Positions 28,741 to 57,711 of a stretch of 64,000 bases of DNA are shown piece after piece. The notes beneath the pieces are model-generated. The model was not told the origin of the DNA and did no database searches. It saw nothing but the letters and a program-made list of their open reading frames with translations. A program made the position numbers and the translations under genes. The stretch lies in NCBI GenBank assembly GCA_029204225.1, contig CM055094.1, positions 65,772,163 to 65,836,162 of the forward strand, in the 5' to 3' direction. Source of the DNA: Diphasiastrum complanatum. Taxonomy: Eukaryota > Streptophyta > Lycopodiopsida > Lycopodiales > Lycopodiaceae. Positions within the stretch are counted from its first letter, which is position 1. Every line of letters begins with the position of its first letter.

Positions 28741-31110
28741 TGCCCATTTCGTATCGGGGGGCTAAATGGCGTAGTACCCTTGGATAAGGGAGGTGCCTTT
28801 GGATTAAGGTACTTAAGTCCTTGAATAAGGACATGGAGGAACCTTGTGAGGTGTTAGGAGGACATAATCATGGGTATTGGTCAATTTTCTAAACCTTGGG
28901 CCTCAACCTTGAGCCATGACCACATAATTGGCCTTGGGCCAAAGTTTTCCTGCACATACGGGTCATTGGGACCTAGTAGGAGGGTGCAACTACTATGGAC
29001 CCTTGATGTCCCCAGAGCATCCAAGAATTGGTTATTCAAGAAACATGAGTTTTGGAAGGAGTCTCTTGAGCTTCCACTAGCTTATAGGACTCTTGACCTT
29101 TCCTTTGCCTCCCCTCTTCTCATTGGCTTGGGAGGACACCCTTTAGTGCTTTGAAGGGTGTCTTTTCCAATCTATAATAGAAGGTGAGGGTGCTCTAAGG
29201 GAGGGGGAATTCTTGTGTTGTTGCTTCTATTCACTAGTGTGAGGCTAGAGTGTAGAGAGCATTTTTTGCTAGCTAACTCTTGTGAGGATTTCCATCTTTG
29301 GTATGGGACTTAGATGGGAGTAGGATCTTGAGTATGCTTGTGCTTGTGATGGTAGCTATGTGATTGATTGCGGTATAGCAAGGGGTTGCTAGATTGGCTT
29401 GCTTGTGCATGGATCTAGCTATGGTTGGGTGATGATTTCTTGAGGCCATTTGATTGTCTACTTTGGAAGGATCTTAAGGACATTGGAGGAAAGACACCTT
29501 GGAGGTCTCTTTGGAGACATTGGTGGACATCAACCAAAATGCTTGGGAAGTGAACATAGAAGTTTGGCTATTTTGATAGGTGTCACATTTGGTAGGTTGT
29601 CTACATTTGGCAACTTGAATTCAGGCCCACAGATTTATAACAGCTTACCAAAATTTAGGAAGCTTGGTGTTGCACATACACTATGAAATAGTGAAGAGAG
29701 TAAGCAACCCATCATAAACTAAACTACCTTTCATTCTGATTTTCTGGATTTTTCAGAAAACTTCAATGGCCTTCAAATTTGATTTTTGGTTTACTCTTAC
29801 CTTGAATAAAGAAAGATAGACTAAAAATTATATCTTTTGTGAAGGAAAGGTTTGGATTTGATTTTGTTAAGGATTTATGAATTCATTCTCTTCTCAACTT
29901 TTGGATTTAAAGAAAAACAAGAAAGAATTGCTCTCAACTCTTAAAACAAATATTCGTTCTCCTTCTACAATTGTTAGAAACATAGATGAAACCATTTTGA
30001 ATTCTGGTTGTAAATGGAAATTTGTCATCAAATATAACAATGGTTCATTATGAGTGTTATGATACATGCTTGAGTTTGGCTCAAAGCTTTTTGTACACAT
30101 CTTGAAAGAGGACGATTGAAGCTATATTTGATAAATAGCTCTTTATCACATTTAATGGGCCTTATCGCACATAACATTACATGTACCTTTTGAGCACCTA
30201 GAAAATTAATCTTTCTTCCATTTGTGCATTCTTCAAAATCACAATTAGTTAATGAAGGGTGACCAATCGAACTATTTATATATGCAACAATATTGCCTTG
30301 ACACAAAATACATCCTCTCAATCATCCAAATATGAGGCTATACATAACTCATACAATAGCCCTTTGTTAACACATTGAAGACCATCAAACTACTCACAAA
30401 CTGCTAAGAAAGCAATCGCATGTTATGTCAATGATAGCATGTCACCTCACGTTTCACCCATAAACTGGTTATTCACGTTATTAAATTACATAAATCTGCC
30501 AGTACACTATAATCTAGCAAAAGATTGCAACTTCTTGTCATTCATGAGCAAATGGCTACTATTGCCAACATCTCAAATATGGTTTGTGCATTTGCATAAA
30601 CATAGTTCATCAATGCAATGAAAGGCATCCTCAGTTATCACGTCTTAAACAATGGCAAAATACTCATGGTAACAAAAATCACTTGCTCTGATCCATTAAC
30701 ATTGCTACTAAAATTACACCTACCAAAGAGGACTTTCATTTTCTTGTAACGAGTTACAGCATTTCATAAACATGTTCTTGATATTCCAAGTAGCCAACAA
30801 GTGCTCACTTTGATCCATTGACATGGCTACTAGAACTTCCATCTGCCAAAGTTTAAACATTTAACATCTTAGACCATTCCCCTAATGATTGAACTCCTAT
30901 CATAGCTACATCATTTTCGTGCTTAACAAACACTCAAACAAATCATCATTTGCACCTAACTGCACAACAAAGTGCAATTTTCCTTATTTTTTTTGTGGCA
31001 TAGGGTAACATGGCCTGATAATACCCACCTTTACAAATCAAAATTTTTAGTATGGTAACTTTTGAGTGATTTTATGCCTCTTGATATGATAGTCATCAAG
31101 ACCATATGTT
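28741..31110. other. Unassigned region downstream of cystathionine gamma-synthase
   Basis: 28740-29330 has a GGGCCTCAACCTTG / CCTTGGGCC-rich stretch and a TATA-like CTATAATAGAAGG near 29178, so it may be an LTR linked to the preceding gypsy piece. 29700-31110 is AT-rich, without a recognisable frame. Short frames on both strands show no motif. Confidence 0.35.
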
Positions 31111-31133
31111 GTAAAGTTAAAAATGGTCTAAAC

Positions 31134-31139
31134 TTTATT
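31134..31139 (-). terminator. Candidate polyadenylation signal of cystathionine gamma-synthase
   Basis: AATAAA on the - strand lies 27 nt after the stop codon. Plant signals are loose and this would give a very short 3' UTR, so a further downstream site is quite possible. Confidence 0.3.
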
Positions 31140-31165
31140 GTGTTCAATGGCCACTAATATGAAAA

Positions 31166-47206
<16,041 letters not shown>

Positions 47207-47720
47207 GGCTGGATGATGGATCGAGAGCAAAGAAAGAAGAAAAGAGCGAGACAGAAGAGAGAGCGCCCGGGAGAGAGAGAGAGAGAGAGAGAGAGAGATC
47301 GTTGGAGCCAACCTGAGCTTCCACAACCTTTGATGCGCAGTTTTTCAAGTTTTATGTATTATGCGTCATTCACAGCCCCGTTATTAAACAAAAGTATCTC
47401 ATTTCACTTCATTAGCCAACTCACCACCTCTTCACTTTTTTGATCTGTTGTAGTCAGTTGACAGACTCCCACAAACATCGTCATAGTTTATGCACTTGTT
47501 ATTTTTAATCCTAAGATTTGGATTAATCTTAGCTTTACTGCAAGCTTCGCTCTTGTTTGAGCCTACTTTTGTTTAAACTTTTCCTTTGGGGTGTATATAT
47601 CTTTTTCATCCAGGTACCTACTACTTTTTCCTATGAATAAATGCACCAAGGTGTTTGTATTCAATAGAGTTGTTTAAGGATTGGATTATGACTCATAATT
47701 GTTATGAAGGAATTGATCAT
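47207..47720 (-). promoter_or_regulatory. CGS upstream region squeezed between ATG and a copia LTR
   Basis: Only 514 bp separate the CGS start codon from the copia LTR. On the - strand a TATA-like GATATATACAC lies near 47602-47592, about 390 bp upstream of the ATG. No other gene is present in this stretch. Confidence 0.4.
47273..47298. repeat. Short (GA)n in the CGS 5' leader
   Basis: About 12-13 GA units (CT on the gene strand) 67-92 bp upstream of the CGS ATG, within the probable 5' UTR. CT-rich leaders are common in plant genes. Confidence 0.85.
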
Positions 47721-48370
47721 TGTGAAAGATTTCAAATCCTTAAGATCCAATCTACTTGAATGATCTTTGGTTAGAAAGAGAAATACACTATCAATTTCAC
47801 CAATGTAGAAAAATCAGCATCTACACACAATTTGAGATGCAAACACTAATAGAACTTGATCAAACTTGAATGAAATGATTATGTACTGTTGCTGTCCATA
47901 CAAAACCAGCAAGCTACTGTATTTCACCCGTGTGGATCCAAAAATAACAAATATAGATCATTCTACACATAGAATTGCAAGCAATCACCAAAATAGTGCA
48001 CCAATGGATAGTAGAACCCAAGAGAACCATATATAAGCATGAAATGAGATAGAGAAGAGAGAAGATGACTCTCTCCACGAGTTACATCCTTTTATAACAG
48101 GTCCAAACCCTATTTAGCCACTTGGCTTTCCCACCAAAATGCTAACCCTACCAATTTTGGGTCTAGATTCAATGTACCCAACTTATTCAAATTGAATCTA
48201 CTCAAACTCGCATTCTATCTTTCCCACACTTTCAAAAAGTGTTTATTCAAATGAAATTTAGACTAATGAACTTTGAAAAGTTAACCTTTAAGTCTAAAAC
48301 AAGTTTTGGCCTCAATATGCCAAATATGAAAATATTGCAAAATGTGATGAAACTAGTTAAATCTTTCACA
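47721..48370 (-). repeat. 3' LTR of the upstream copia
   Basis: 650 bp. On the - strand a canonical TATAAAAGG (about 48096-48088) lies roughly 275 bp from the LTR start, with a second TTATATATGG near 48036, so the LTR promoter would fire toward CGS. Confidence 0.95.
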
Positions 48371-51300
48371 CTCCCTCTTCAACTAATTTTAGCATAGACT
48401 TTGATAATACTCTAAGTGAAGTCCTATGCTTCATGAACAAGTCTTTTCCCAATGCTTTGGTGAAGATATCAGCTACACATTCCCTTGAAGACACATGTTG
48501 AAGCTCCACCTCCTTTGCAATGACTCGCTCCCTCACAAAATGATATTGTATCTCAATATGCTTGCTCCTAGCATGAAAGATAAGATTGGATGTCATTCTT
48601 TGGGCTGATTGATTGTCACAAAAGATGATTGGGCTCTCTGAAAAATTCAGCAAGTGAAGATCCTTGATCATCCTCTTGATCCATACCATCTCCTTTGTGC
48701 AATGTGTAAGAGCTTTGTACTCGGCCTCACTAGATGACAATGAGATAGTGGCTTGTTTCTTTGACATCCATGATATAGCTCCATCACCTATGAAATTACA
48801 ATAAGAACTAATGGATTTCCTATCCATTACATCTCCAGCATAGTCCGAATCTGAAAATCCAAAAAGATTAGGTGATGATCCCTCATACAATATGCCAAAA
48901 TCTCGAGTTCCAATGATGTACCTCAAAATTCGCTTTCCTAGCTTCCAATGCTCCTCACTAGGATCTTGCATGAATTGACTCAATCTTCCAACACAATAGC
49001 TTAGATCAGGTCTAGTAATGGTTAGATAGATGAGTGAACCAACTAGCTTTCTATAGAGAGTAATGTCCTTGAAGGATTTTTCATTACCTCTTATAGTAAG
49101 CTTTACATGAGACTCCATAGGTGTATCAATAGCTTTTGCATCTACCATATGAAATCTTTCTAGAATAGAATTAGCATACTTCTCTTGACAAATGAAAGTA
49201 GATTGAGAAGATCTAATGACTTCTATTCCTAAAATGTAATGCAAATTACCAAGATCATGCACCTCAAACTCCTTCTTAAGAGCATTCTTGATATCCTCCA
49301 CATCTTGATTGTCTCCACCACTCAAGATGATATCATCCACATAGATTGGCAAGATGGTAACATCATTTCCAGCAAACCTATAATAAAGTGAATGATCATA
49401 CTCACTCATAACAAAGCCTTGAGAGACTAAAAAAGTGTTAAGCTTAGCATACCAACTCCTTGGTGCTTGCTTAAGGCCATACAAACTCTTTTGTAAAAGA
49501 CACACATGATTTGGCTTTGTTGATGAGATGTAGCTCTCGGGTTGCTCCATGTATACTTCCTCCATCTTTGCCACGGGTGCAAAGGTCTCATCATAGTCAA
49601 TTCCTTGTTGTTGAGCATATCCTTTTGCCACTAACCTTGCCTTGTACTTGCTGATAGATCCATCTTGGTTTGTCTTCACCTTGAAGATCCATTTGCATCC
49701 AATAGCTTTCTTGTCCTTAGGCAACTCCACCAATCTTCTTGTTCCATTCTTCATAAGAGCTTGATACTCAAGATCCATTGCTTGGATCCACTCCTCTTCT
49801 TTCCTTGCTTGATCTACACTTGTAGGCTCATCCAAAGAGATTAGGAAAGCAACATAATTTCCAGAAACTACTTGCTTACCCTTTTGATCATATGTGAGCC
49901 TTGAAGATACTTGTCTTTCTCTTGATGTTCTCCTTGGCTTTTGACTTGATGAAGGTCCATCATCACCACCATCCAAAGTAGGATCCTTCTCATCAACATC
50001 AAGAATGTTAGAATCATCTACTTTACCATCAATTATGCTTGAAGACACCTTTGGAATGTTTTCCTCATAAAAAATGACATCTCTACCAACAATCACTTTG
50101 TTAGTAGAAGGAATGTAAACCTTGTAGGCTTTACTCACCTCACTATATCCAACAAAAATATCTCTTCTTGAAGATGGATCCTCCTTGGTCCTATCATCAA
50201 GAGTAATGTTGACATAGCATGTGCATCCAAAGGTTCTTAGAAAGTTGACACTCGGCCTCCTCTTGAATAGCATCTCAAAAGGTGTCCTTCCATCCAAAAT
50301 AACACTCGGCCACCTATTGCACAAGAAATTGGCACAGAACAAAGCTTGATCCCGAAATGGTTTGTCAAGATTAGCACCTAACCTCATAGCTTTAGTGCTT
50401 TCACATAAAGTTCTATTATTCCTTTCAACCACTCCATTTTGTTATGGGGTCCTTGATGTTGTATACTCCCTCTTGATCCCATGCTCATCACAAAAGGCCT
50501 TGAACTTATTAGATATGTACTCACCACCATTGTCACCTTTCAAGCACTTGATCTTTGTGAAAAATTGGTTCTCCCTTGCATTCTTGAACTTGACAAAGCC
50601 ATCATACACTTCATCCTTGCTCTTTAGTAGACAGATCCAACAAAATCTACTAAAATGATCAATGAATGTTACATACATCTTAGCTCCACTATTGCTAATT
50701 GTAGTAAATCCATGAATATCCGAATGTACAAGTTGAAAAGGCTTTGTAGATCTAGAAATAGATCTAGTATAAGGTAGTCTATGTGACTTAGACAAAGCAC
50801 AAGACTCACAAACATGCTTGTCATTACTTAAGGAACTTGGAAGACCAATCACAACCTTCTTCCTTGCCATTACCTCCAATGACTTGAAGTTGAGGTGTCC
50901 CATCCTTTTGTGCCAAACCTCTTGAATAGAAATTTGCTCCCTTGCAACACATCCAACTTGGTTAGCAATAACACAAGCATCAAGTTTAAACAACTTCCCT
51001 TGTCTTTTATCTTTTCCAATCAAGACATCCTTCCTTTTCATCAAACAAGCATTTCTATCAAACTCCACCCTGAGGCCCTTACTTAGCATTTGACTCACAC
51101 TAAGCAAATTCTTGGTAATAGATTGAATAAACAAGACATCCTCCAAATGAACATTCCTATTTGTAGAGAGAGAAATAAGAATTGTGGCAATCCCTTTGAT
51201 TGCACACTCACCATCATTGGCCGTGTAGATCACCCTCTTGTCATCTCCATATGCCAACAAAGAAGTGAAGTACTCTTTGTGAAAGGTCATGTGTGAACTT

Positions 51301-52223
51301 GCTCCACTATCAATCCACCAAGGATCTAGATCTCCATCATTAGCAAGCATACATGAAGACATCACAAAAGCATCATCATTTGCATCTTGCACATCCAAAC
51401 CATCCTCATCAAGAGTAAGATTACCTCGCTTGTCTCCTTGATCTCTCTTCTTCTTGTAGCACTCACTTGCAAAGTGTCATTTGATGCCACAATAGAAGCA
51501 CTTGAGCTTTGATCTATCCTTCTTTTTGCCACTTGAAGAAGCATCCACTTGATCTTGCCCTTTAGACCACTTGCTTTTGGTTTTGCCCTTGAATTTGCCC
51601 TTTGTGAACATAGCATCATCTTGAAGTGTCGATGTAGATCCACCTCTTGCTTGAAGCCTATATTCCTCATTGATCAAGAATTCTTGAAGATCCATCAAAC
51701 TTGGCAAAGTCTTTTGAATAGCAATACTTTGAACAATGTTAGCATGAGCATCCAACAAGCCATTAAGAATCACTTGAATAAGCTCTCCTTCCTTAATGCT
51801 TTCATCCATGCAAGCTAACTCATCATTCAATGCTTTTATTCTCAAAACAAAAGTACTTGGACTTTCTTCATTCTTTTGCAAACAAGAAAAGATTTTCCTT
51901 CTTAGAGTCAACACTCTAGAAGTAGACTTGGATTCATAAAGCTTCTTTAATGAATTCCAAGCTTCCAAAGATGATGTGCACTTACCAACTTCCTTGAGAA
52001 GTTCATTGGTAACATTCATCTTTATCATGTGTAGAGCCTTCTTGGCCCTCTTGTCATACCTCAATTGATCTTGTTGTGTTGTTGGTCTCTCCTCCAAACC
52101 TACAACAATATCCAAAACATCATTCATCTCAAGTAGTGACTCCATCCTCACTTTTCATAATGAATAGTTACTTGAGGTAAGCCTATCATTGGCTTCCAAC
52201 ATGACTCCAATTGAGTTTGCCAT
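48366..52223 (-). pseudogene. gag-pol of the upstream copia: three nonsense codons and an RT deletion
   Basis: Gag begins at 52223 (MANSIGVMLEANDRL). Stops: TGA at 52157-52155 where the family has Trp (YSLWKVRMES), TGA at 51479-51477 inside the CCHC knuckle (CFYCGIK, then HFASEC), and TAA at 50444-50442 where the integrase has Gln (TP-QNGVVERNNRT). Protease WWIDSGASSHM, integrase FIDHFSRFCWI and GDNGGEYIS are visible. RT has GCKWIFKVKTN, SLYGLKQAPRSWYAKLN and YVDDIILSGG, but FAPVAKM runs straight into EEVYMEQPE (about 49560), an in-frame loss of about 30 residues that include the first catalytic Asp motif. RNase H is complete (DYAGDVMDRKSISSY, SLSSSEAEYKAL, FCDNQSAQRM, ADIFTKALGKD), ending KLVEEGV. 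Confidence 0.95.
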
Positions 52224-52807
52224 GTAGCAATGACCTGATCTTCTCTTTCAACCTGTTTCAATGCACAAAGCACTCCTTTGAACAACAACAAATGCTTTCA
52301 AAAGAAATCACCAAGATTTGAAACTATCTCACAAATTCTCTTCTAGCACTTATCCAAACAAATCAACACATAGAATCATGGAATCTTGATCAACCTATGA
52401 TCTATCCTCAATCTAATGACTTTTGCCACTTCCTAAAATTGAAACACACTCAAATGAAGTCCAGCAATCTCACTATCTAGAGATCCAATGAAAATTAGGG
52501 TTTTGACAAAATCACAAAAAATTGACTATTCCAAATCTACATGCAAATGTTGAAAATTTGATATGCAATCTATAAGCCACCACTTAGGCTGAACCGATGA
52601 TCCAAAAATTGGCCAAATCCAGCATGTGAATTCAAAAAACGGAATTGGACAAGTATATTGGCCTATTTAGTATTTTGATCTACAAAAGCAAAAAATTCGA
52701 TTATGGTGTAGAATCCTCTCTAGCATGCTCTAGACTTGATATCTTCACCAAATCATTGATAGATCTGATTTACTCCTTCATAACCTGAAACACAAGCTCT
52801 GATACCA

Positions 52808-53457
52808 TGTGAAAGATTTCAGATCCTTAAGATCCAATCTACTTGAATGATCTTTGGTTAGAAAGAGAAATACACTATCAATTTCACCAATGTAGAAAAA
52901 TCAGCATCTACACACAATTTGAGATGCAAACACTAATAGAACTTGATCAAACTTGAATGAAATGATTATGTACTGTTGTTGTCCGTACAAAACCAGCAAG
53001 CTACTGTATTTCACACGTGTGGATCCAAAAATAGCAAATATAGATCATTCTACACATAGAATTGCAAGCAATCACCAAGATAGTGCACCAATGGATAGTA
53101 GAACCCAAGATAACCATGTATAAGCATGAAATGAGATAGAGAAGAGAGAAGATGACTCTCTCCATGAGTTACATCCTTTTATAGTAGGTCCAAACCCTAT
53201 TTGGCCACTTGGCTTTCCCACCAAAATGCTAACCCTACCAATTTTGAGTCTAGATTCAATGTACCCAACTTATTCAAATTGAATCTACTCAAACTCGCAT
53301 TCTATCTTTCTCACACTTTCAAAAAGTGTTTATTCAAATGAAATTTAGACTAATGAACTTTGAAAAGTCAACCTTTAAGTCTAAAACAAGTTTTGGCCTC
53401 AATATGCCAAATATGGAAATATTGCAAAATGTGATGAAACTAGTTGAATCTTTCACA
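52808..53457 (-). repeat. 5' LTR of the upstream copia
   Basis: 650 bp, the same length as its partner, with TATAAAAGG conserved near 53183-53175. Confidence 0.95.
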
Positions 53458-53639
53458 ACCATTACCTCACAAAATTGTAATATATTTCTCTCTCTTTTAT
53501 TAGTCACATGCATTATCTTGCATCTGGGATGCACCCGGACTCTCGAAGATGGGACTCCAGTTTGCGAAGTACAAAAACATGCATTTTTTAAAGCCTGCAT
53601 TTTTGAGATGTTATAATAAAATTAGTTTTTGGATGTTGT

Positions 53640-53770
53640 GCACATTCCGAAACCACTTTTTTTGACATCCAGTATGCAAGCTCAATTCTTGGATGTGCAC
53701 GTCTCGGAACCACTTTTTTTGACATTCGATATGTAGGCTCAATACTTGGATGTGCACATCCGGATTTGCA
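53640..53770 (+). repeat. Short direct duplication of about 63 bp
   Basis: 'tgtgcacattccgaaaccactttttttgacatccagtatg' at 53636 recurs as 'tgtgcacgtctcggaaccactttttttgacattcgatatg' at 53694, each followed by 'aggctcaat(a/t)cttggatgtgcac'. A degenerate tandem pair just left of the CT tract. Confidence 0.6.
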
Positions 53771-53806
53771 TGACATCTTGAAAGTTTGAGACAAATGCAT
53801 GTAGCC

Positions 53807-53924
<118 letters not shown>

Positions 53925-54149
53925 CTCTTAAACCTAATCTCAACAAAATCTCAGAATTTCATGCTTTCATTTTGAAGATCATGTTAACTCTTTTCAAGCT
54001 TTAAGCTTATAATCCAAACTACATTTTCGTTATGGGATTAAAAACACACACACGTGTCAATTTAAAAGAATTCATTCGCTTTTGCTGGCTACGTGGCCCG
54101 ATAAAAACGTAGGAATCGTGTTGTGTCTATCATAGCATACATTCTCTCT

Positions 54150-55415
54150 CCAACACCTCAGTATATCGTTGCCACAGAATGGGAAACCTTCTGCTGGAAA
54201 GTCATGCCCTTTGGTCTCTGCAATGCTCCTAGCACCTTCCAACGTGTTATACAAGCGGCCTTTTCTCAGCAGATGGGCGATACCTTATAAGTTTACTTGG
54301 ACGATTTAGGAGCACATTCCGAAGAAATATGTCATCTGTCTGTGCTCAAAAAAAATTTTATCCAATGTCAACGCTTCGACATCTCTCTTGATCCTGAAAA
54401 ACGCCAGATTTGGGTAACCCATGGTATTGTTTTAGGACATATTATCTCACGAAATGGCATTTCCACTGACCCTGAAAAGATCCTTATCATTCAAAATCTA
54501 CCGGAACCATGTACGATACGTGAAGTTTACTCTTTCCTTGGCCACGCCAACTACTATCGGTGCTTTCTTTTTTATTTTGCTAACAAAGCACGCTTAATCT
54601 ACAAAGTAGTTGTAGTCTCCAAATGGGCGGATGAACAACGCGTCGTCTTTAATCAACTCAAAGAAGCCCTTACCAATGCACCCATCCTCCGGGCTCCTGA
54701 TTATTCTAAAGAATTCCATGTACATACTGATGCATCCAAGTATGCCATTGGAGCAGTGCTCACCCAACCGGGAGAATTCAAAAAGGACTACCCAATCCGT
54801 TTTCTTAGTCGACAATTGATACCTGCTGAAGTCAATTATACCACTACCGAACGTGAAGCCTTGGCAATGGTATATGCGGTTCAGAAGTTTCGCCATTATC
54901 TTTTAGGAAAAGTCTTTGCGTTCTTCACTGATCATCAAGCATTGTTGTATCTTATCAACAAGACCTGCACCACAGGCCGTATTACTAGATGGATCCTATT
55001 ACTGTGAGAATTTGAGTTTAGGATCGTGGTTCATAAGGGAGTTCAACATTTTCTAGCAGACCATCTATCCCGAGTCCCTAGCCTTCCTACCCCTGATCAA
55101 GGCGTCAACAATTATTTACCAAATCCAATCCTTTTCCAAGTTGACTCTACACCTGTATGGGCTAAGAAAATTACAAAATATTTAACTTCGAAGCAGATGG
55201 ATTCGTCCTTCTCTAAACATGAACAACGTGCGTTGGTCCTCGAAACTAAACCTTATACGTTAATTGTAGGACAACTCTACTAGCAAGGGTTAGATGAAAT
55301 TATCCGACGATGTCTTACTGAAGGCGAAATACCCTTTGTAATTTTTCTCACTCATGAAGGTATTGGTGCAGGCCATTTCTCTTCTGAAACAACTGCTAAT
55401 AAAATCCTCTTGATC
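54150..55415 (+). mobile_element. Ty3/gypsy RT-RNase H-integrase start, truncated
   Basis: Frames give AFCWKVMPFGLCNAPSTFQRV-like RT (54185-54255), a stop, then VYLDDLGAHSEE (YLDD near 54292), GHIISRNGISTDPEKI, EVYSFLGHANYYRCF, ALTNAPILRAPDYSKEF, RNase H FHVHTDASKYAIGAVLTQ, VNYTTTEREALAMVYAV and FFTDHQALLYLINKT, and the linker FEFRIVVHKGVQHFLADHLSR. The integrase finger starts HEGIGAGHFSSETTANKIL and is cut at about 55415 by an LTR-like repeat. Two or three stops (54290, 55007, 55281). The RNase H catalytic Asp-Glu-Asp set is present. Related to, but much better preserved than, the copy at 27.8-28.7 kb. Confidence 0.88.
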
Positions 55416-55424
55416 GGTTTTTGT

Positions 55425-55800
55425 GACCAATGGGCTTCCTGCGTGTATAAGCCCAACCCAATGAGCACACAATTTGGTTTTGTAGAACTTGTAGAATTAG
55501 GAATAAGTGACTAGGGGCCTAAAACTCTAAAATGACATTAGAGGCCCTAAGTCAAGTTGTTAATAAAAAAGCTAGAAGGGCCCAAATTCAAACTCACATG
55601 AATTATGTGAGTGCCCTTGTGCTTTCTTAAAGGACCATTAGATTCATTTTGTGTTAGTTTAGGAGGCTTGGATTAGGATCCTTGCCATTGTAACTAACCA
55701 ATAGGAGAAAGGGCAAGGGCCTTCTCCATCCATACCCTTTGTACCATATTTCCATGTTCAATAGGAGGAGGATATTATGCCCAAATGAGATTCGAACATC
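55425..55800 (+). repeat. LTR-like dispersed repeat, copy B
   Basis: Blocks GCGTGTATAAGCCCA, CCCAATGAGCACACA, CTCACATGAATTATGTGA and GGGCAAGGGCCTTCTCCAT match copy A at 25.87 kb in the same order and orientation. It begins where gypsy integrase homology stops. Confidence 0.5.
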
Positions 55801-55804
55801 CTTG

Positions 55805-55806
<2 letters not shown>

Positions 55807-55900
<94 letters not shown>
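55807..55900. repeat. (CT)n microsatellite, about 47 units
   Basis: Uninterrupted CT tract inside or just after LTR-like repeat copy B. Confidence 0.97.
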
Positions 55901-55902
<2 letters not shown>

Positions 55903-56129
55903 GTTTTTGCATTTTATATTTGCTTTCCATTTGCTTCTTCTCTCTACTTGCATGTTGTTAATGATTTCTAAGAGAGTAGAGAGGATAGGATGTAAGCACC
56001 TCCCCCATTGTAATCTATTCTTCCTTCTCGTGCTTGTGGTCAAAGTAGGGTGGATAGTTAGATGTGGTCATGGTCATGGAAAACAGTTGGACATGGCTTG
56101 CATCTCTGTTTGAATGTGAGTGTTTTCAA

Positions 56130-56850
56130 GAGAGAAAGACCTTGAGTGTTCTTTGATAGACTGGACAAAATACTACAACGTTAATCTGTCCCTTCTGCCT
56201 AATTTTGGGCTTCAACAAGAAAGAATAACTTAAGCGAAAGCCCACTATCTCTGCTGATAGGCATAAGAAGAAGTAAGCAAAGAAACTTAGTAAATAGATC
56301 CTCTCAAGCAGAGGATCTGTCAACATTTGATGTCAGTTGCTGCTTGAACACATACACATCTTTATGCCATAGCTGTTGCAACGTTCACCACCATATCCAT
56401 ACAAACTGTTATACCTATCCAAATTTGCCATGATCTTAAGTTTGTAACTATTGTCTACCTTGTTCTTGAATACTCTGGACATGTAAGTTTGCAACCTATT
56501 GTCTGACCATTCTTGAACACTCTAGAACTATAAGTTCGCAACCTTCAGTCTGCCCGTTCTTCAACAATATGTTTCTATTCACCCTCATGAAGAACAGACT
56601 GTAAGACGGCTATATTCAATAAACATGCATGTAAAACAATACTCAAAATAGAGCCTCGTGACCTCACATCAGACATGGTGTTCCAATTCATAAAGACAAA
56701 ACAACACAAAAAACATCCCAGACATCAATGCTCAAGCAGATGTAGCACACTGCAAATCTACAGATGTTTCCGTTCTATAGTTGAAGGGCAATATAAATTA
56801 CTTCCACAACTGAACTCATACCCTTCACCTCCTTACATGCCACCTCGACG
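56130..56850. other. Unassigned sequence
   Basis: Contains a rough duplication around 'ttgaacactct.gac/aactataagtt(t/c)gcaacct' (about 56464-56560). No gene recognised. Confidence 0.35.
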
Positions 56851-56859
56851 GAGGCCTCC

Positions 56860-57260
56860 ATAAGAAATTTCAACCAGAGCCAATCTTTCAATTCTCAACC
56901 AGAGCCATCTTTCAAATCTCAATCGGAGCCAATTTTTGAAATCTCAACCGATGAGTCTGACTGACAACTCGACCGACGTGTTTTATCACATGCTCACCGT
57001 CTCGACCGAACACTTCTCTCAGATCTCGATCGAGGAAGACACTCAAATCTCAACCGACGAGTCACCACACTTTGAAATTTTGACAGACTCGCGCAAACCG
57101 TCCAAACTCGACCGAGTCACCAAACGCCCATTTTTTGACCGACTCAAAAACCCTAAAAAAAACTCAAACGAATCGAATTTTACAAGCTCGACCAAATTGA
57201 ATTTCAAAACCTCAACCAAATCGAATTTCAAAATCTCGACCGACTCGAATTTTAAAATTT
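56860..57260 (+). repeat. Degenerate TCTCAACCGA / TCTCGACCGA repeat block 1
   Basis: AATCTC(A/G)ACC(A/G)GA-type words recur every 15-40 bp (for example near 56894, 56917, 56939, 57025, 57047, 57185, 57210, 57234). The open frame here (STDS, KSNFKTSTKSNFK) is a by-product of the repeats. Confidence 0.6.
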
Positions 57261-57711
57261 TGACTTAATCGAATTTTTCAATCTCGCCCAACTCACAGTC
57301 TTGTCACCATATCGATCGGAAGTCTCCATCACGTCTTGATTGACACCTTCCATCATATTTCGACCGACTCCTCCACTTTGAAATCTCGACATCAACCACC
57401 TGCATGCACACACCTGCACTAAACTTACACGCCCCATCTTCACAACGACCTCCACGCACCCACACCCCACCAAGCAGATACTCACATCAGTGTTGGATGT
57501 TTGAACGCCCTCCATGCAACCATAACTTGCTCCTACATATGACAAACACCTTGCACGAAACACCCCAATCCTGCACATCGTCATCTCCATGGACTGAGCC
57601 ATCACCTCCTCCATCCGCCGACTCCTTCCACGCTCTCCAGACCCTGCCACACACACCTCCTGCAACCAAAGCATTTCCTTCATCCTTTACGCTCCCAACT
57701 TACATCCTCTC

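Larger units (their letters stand above)
47721..53457 (-). mobile_element. Full-length copia element upstream of CGS
   Basis: 5.74-kb element on the - strand with two 650-bp LTRs (47721-48370 and 52808-53457), each bounded by TGTGAAAGAT...ATCTTTCACA. I count 17 differences between them (2.6%), mostly transitions. Flanks are ATCAT and ACCAT, a probable 5-bp duplication with one change. Primer-binding site TGGTATCAGAGC is at 52807-52796 and the purine tract GAAGAGGGAG at about 48380-48371. Older than the nested copia at 36.0 kb. Its 3' LTR faces the CGS gene on the same strand. Confidence 0.96.
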
